In this document: one piece after another, positions 60,281-64,000 of the stretch
How positions within the stretch are numbered: position 1 is the stretch's first letter
How the letters are laid out: each line of letters opens with the position of its first letter
NCBI GenBank assembly: GCA_037576215.1
Contig: JBANDB010000006.1
Span: forward strand, 2,294,001-2,358,000
DNA length: 64,000 bases
DNA from: Armillaria gallica
Lineage: Eukaryota > Basidiomycota > Agaricomycetes > Agaricales > Physalacriaceae
Direction of reading: 5' to 3'
Position numbers and translations under genes: made by a program
Notes under the pieces: model-generated
Databases searched by the model: none
What the model saw: the letters and a program-made list of their open reading frames with translations, nothing else
What the model was told of the DNA's origin: nothing

Positions 60281-63200
60281 TCAGTCGTCGTTTTCAGCTC
60301 CTGGGCGTCGTCCGCGTATACTAAACCTTGAAGGAGACGCTATCGACGCCGTTCGTGGCATCACGTTTTCCCGCGATCCCGTTGATGACCGTCCTAGCGG
60401 ATTCTGCGTCGGATCGTACTCCAAATTTAGGCGCATAAGACCTTGTCCTTCACGTAACTCCAAGAACACTTCTGCAGCAGAAGCTTCTTCTGGTTTTATA
60501 TGTCGCCATATCTATGTGTTCGTCAGTCACAGCATTTTACGGACAGTACGTCAAACCTCACATCAATTTCACCGTTACCGAGTAGCTTATCCTTTCCGAG
60601 TGTTTTGTGATCGTGTACCCAGATGTGGATTTTGGAGATATAAGGTCCAGCAGCAAAAACGAACGTTTCATCCCTGCGAAAATAAGAGAAAACTCGTACG
60701 TGAAGTAAAGTTCTAGCTTACCACTCCGGAGTTGCGGTCTTTCCAGCATGTTTCGTTTTGAATTCCTTGTCGCCCAAGCGGATCGTCGCATACGGTTTGT
60801 AGTCAGCACTGGGCAAGTCTTTTGCATCCAATACGGTTACCCGCAGAGTACCCGGTTCGTGCGTTCCATCTAAAGACGTCTTGGACTTTGCGTCCGGGAG
60901 TGGGGGACTACCAAGCGTACCGAGAGTGGCCGGTTGTACGATGGGAACAGATGCCTGCCCTGCTGGCAACTCGGGGATTGCCGGGACTTCGTCAGCCTCC
61001 TTGCTCTTGAACAGGCCAGTCACTCCTTGGATGACACCCTTGCCTGCGGATAAGGGAAGAACTCCGACTTGAGTCATTGCTCGGCCAGCGGTGGAGAATG
61101 TTGACGTGTTCTTGCGAGATCTGGCGATAATCTCAGGCTGGAACATCAGTCGAACATGCACGCGCCCTTTTGGGCCAAGCTTGGGTGAGGATAGAGAAAG
61201 CTCCAACTCAGAGGCTTCGAACGGCTCGAGGTCTGCGAGATTAATCTTGGCTGATCCTAGACTCTTCGCTTGTTCTAGCTGGTTCCAGTCAAATATTTCA
61301 ACTTCGAAATCGGCAGCCACACGAGAAGGCTGCGAAACAGAAGCAATCAGGTCCGCAACACTAATATTAGTACAATGCTGTGGACGTACGACAGAAACCT
61401 GGAAGTTTTCGTTCCATTCGGGATTGAGAGTCTTCTTCTTGGTCTGAGACTTGAAGACTCTCTGCTCATTGAGAGTGAAAACCGCATATGGGTCAGATTT
61501 GCCTAATATCAGTTGTTAGAGATGGAAGTCGGGTGAATGACTAGAACTTGCCTGATCTATCTACAGCAGGAATCTCACGACCGTCGATGAGGTCGACACG
61601 TACAACACCCTGATCTAGAAGGGATCCAGTCAGATTAGGAACAAACGGATTCAAATTTTACGTACTGTTGATACTCTCTCGTGGTTCGAGTTTAACGGGG
61701 ACTGGGACGTAGCGAGCCTCAACGGTTACAACCGAAATGTCTTTCTCGGATTCGTCTTTAAGAGTAAAGGTTTGAGGACCGTTCTATAAGATGAGCGTGA
61801 GACAGTAATCATCATATATATGAACCTTACGAGGGTTGACTGAAGGAATGCTTTGGCATCGGCTTTGTATTGAGCTATAATAGCATCCTTGTCCCCTTCA
61901 TCAGCATCATTCAATCTCAGCCAGACCTGACCAAAGTCGAGCTCCTTGAGGAAACCTTCTCCGACATAATCCCATTGAACTTTGGTGCTTCGGGCTCTCG
62001 AAGTACTGAAGCAAGGCCAGTACCCGTCGTCCAAGAGTACTTCCACTCGCGCTTTCTTGGCCAATTGTCCCGAGATGATGTTGAAGACAATAATACCGGA
62101 CTCTGCAGGCAAATATGAACTAGGTTCCTCAGAAAAGAAGACTGAAACACACGATGCGTCATCAACTCGTCCACGGACATCTCAATGCCTTCTTCAACAG
62201 GAGGTTGGGTCTCGGAAGAAGCTGCGGTAGCCTGAGTGGCGGATGTGGCGGTTGTATCTGTAGATTTAGCCGCTCTCGTGTGCTTCTTCTTGCCCTTAAT
62301 AGTGACACCATCCGGGACGGCTTGTGCTTCCTCGTCGGATGACGAAATTGACGACGCGCTATCGGATACAACACCACTTCCCGAATCGTCATCAGCAGTA
62401 ACAGCTTGGTTTATCTCGTTTGAGTGGCTTTCAAACTTGATACCCTTCAACTTCATTGCAGGGATGAACTCGGCTGTGTAATGTAGGTTCCCTTTACATG
62501 TGTTGGCTCCGTCCAGACGCAGGGGGTCAGTAGCTGTCTTGACGCCAATAGATTGGAAGGGATACATCTTGTCGTCCGAATCTTTCGCCAGCTCTGATAC
62601 ACGCAACTCGACAGACCCAAGCGACCGATCCTAATGATATCCAGCTTGATGCACGCTGAAAGAAGCCACAACTTACCCGAGTCAGGTGTTGATAATCCAT
62701 GCATTCCAATAGCATAGTCTGAAGTTACGGTTATCAGGTCAGGTCTCAGGCAACATGCAGTACGAACCTCTTTGAGTGAATGAACTGAAGGGGATCGATG
62801 AGGAGAGAATTAAAAAATAGACTCAGTTGCGAGGCTTACCAGTGATATAGATGATCTGGTCCCACACAGGGTTCAAATCTGGAAATCGAGGTCAGAGTAA
62901 GCCAGTGTCCCGATGGAAAATCACTCGCTGTTATTGACAACCTCCGTCCTACCCATAGTGACGTTGTTCACTTGTACCCGAGTATAAGGATCACTCTGAT
63001 GAACGGATCAGCAACATCCTCCCATGCAACTAAGGTAAAGCTCACTTTGCCACCTAGCGCAGCCTCGACGTTCTTCACGTCGGTGGCACGATCCAACCAC
63101 AGCCTTACTACACCGATAGGAGGGCTATAATGATCAGCGCCATGAAGACTTCCTGCCATATTCAAGGGCTTCCATTCAGCAGATATCCTCAATTTGCCGC

Positions 63201-64000
63201 TTTCGCAGTTGCTGAGAGGGAACCAATCAACGTTGTCTTTCTTCGATGCCAGCAAGTCCTCCAGTTTGATGGACATATATCCAACCACGGGGTCCTTGAG
63301 GAAATCACGGTCATCAACAACCTTAACAGTGATGACAGATTTCGCCTTCTCGGCGCACAGGAACTCGTGCGACGACTCCCACACAGGGTTGTTCGTATGC
63401 TTGAACGCTTTCGTAACATGGACTGGCGTTCTGGAACCGCTGAGAAAGACTTTCGCCAAAGGATTGAGATCTCCTGATAGAGACTTTTTGGCATCGAGCT
63501 CCTTGGCTTGATGTACAGTGAGACGAACAATGCCGACCGCTGGACAGAATGGTTAGAACAATCCACAAACGCGACTAACAGTCGCTTACAGGTATCGCTG
63601 GTATCTTCACCATCCTCAGGCGTTAAGACCGGGAAGAATGAGACATCGTATCTGAGCTCTCCTCTCTCCTTTCCATCCATTAGCAGCTGGCTCGCTAAAC
63701 CTTCCAGCGTCGCATCCTCTTGTAGCTGCGCAAGTTCGAATGTGGACGAGCCCAACAAGCTGTTCTTTCTATGATCATTGTAGTCGTAAAGGTTGAACAC
63801 GAGCGACTCCGCGAGATTATTGACCAAAATGAACTTTGTCTCCATCCATGTTGGGTTGTACCTGTGTTAGATGTTATGTTTAATTTTAGAATTCTAAATA
63901 TAAGGCGGATAAACATACGTATTGTGCTTATATTTAGTGCGAGCCAGTTCGGCGCGGTTATTAATGGTAATGGCCACAAAGGGGTCAGGAGTGCCACCGC
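60281..64000 (-). CDS. Tricalbin / extended synaptotagmin-like C2 protein, 5' part outside window
   Basis: Partial gene entering from the right edge and ending at the TGA at 60281-60283. Many exons. Repeated C2 domains are visible: DPYAVFTLN-type segments, FEVEIFDWNQLEQAKSLGSAKI, LRVTVLDAKDLPSADYKPY with ATIRLGDKEFKTKH, VVRLWLDRATDVKNVE, SVITVKVVDDRDFLKDPVVG, and ETKFILVNNLAESLVFNLYD near the edge. This spacing of C2 domains is that of fungal tricalbins, which tether ER to plasma membrane and move lipids. The N-terminal hairpin and SMP domain would be beyond 64000. The C-terminus is Arg/Ser rich. SAC1, encoded at 34646, acts on lipids at the same contact sites. Confidence 0.88.

Overview
The window is nuclear DNA of a filamentous basidiomycete, most likely an Agaricomycete. 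The reasons are: dense, intron-rich genes with introns of about 45-60 nt; basidiomycete-type proteins such as a DUF6699 protein, a FRAY-like Ste20 kinase and a histone H3 with the fungal C-terminus; and intron-containing tRNA genes. Nearly every gene below was rebuilt by hand by joining exons in phase, so exon borders are predictions. No virus, prophage, CRISPR array or secondary-metabolite cluster was seen.

Layout, left to right. 1-15.9 kb: translin-associated factor X (3' part), an unrecognised membrane protein, a secreted-looking fumarylacetoacetase-family protein, histone H3, TIM21, V-ATPase subunit F, an ecdysoneless/SGT1-type protein, AP-3 sigma, MED6, an NRAMP metal transporter and a two-finger C2H2 factor. 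16.3-25.2 kb: an accessory strip with three intron-containing tRNA-Lys genes, one tRNA-Arg and copies of a short MITE-like element ending in GGTAAGTTACC-type sequence, with MCM5 and CSN6 embedded. 25.2-38.3 kb: an RS-rich protein, a FRAY/OSR1-like kinase and an SRPK-type kinase facing away from each other, a SET/NAP histone chaperone, the SAC1 lipid phosphatase, and U2A' (LEA1). 38.4-49.9 kb: a TMEM205-like protein, a mitochondrial succinate-semialdehyde dehydrogenase, a Dal5-like transporter, the Rieske protein, a secreted glycerophosphodiesterase, COX19 and a CYS3/Met4-like bZIP factor. 50.5-64 kb: NPL4, a tandem duplication of about 1.7 kb carrying decayed coding sequence, a DUF6699 protein, a membrane-anchored Nudix protein, and a tricalbin running off the right edge.

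These are mostly unlinked housekeeping genes, so no operon-like logic is expected. A few pairs do share themes: three mitochondrial respiration/import genes (TIM21, RIP1, COX19), two splicing-related genes (SRPK, LEA1), and two membrane-contact/phosphoinositide proteins (SAC1, tricalbin).

The most notable observations are structural. There are at least three GC-AG introns, one of them forced because no GT exists in the gap. Two 7-nt micro-exons lie in the dehydrogenase gene. NPL4 has a first coding exon that is only the ATG. A small COX19 gene is hidden across three short exons. The tRNA-Lys/MITE strip and the tandem duplication behind NPL4 are repeats. Single-base reading-frame breaks occur in otherwise conserved genes (SAC1, the Dal5-like transporter, possibly SRPK), which may be assembly indels. 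I did not find a convincing previously undescribed system; the tandem repeat with its unknown decayed reading frame is the nearest candidate.
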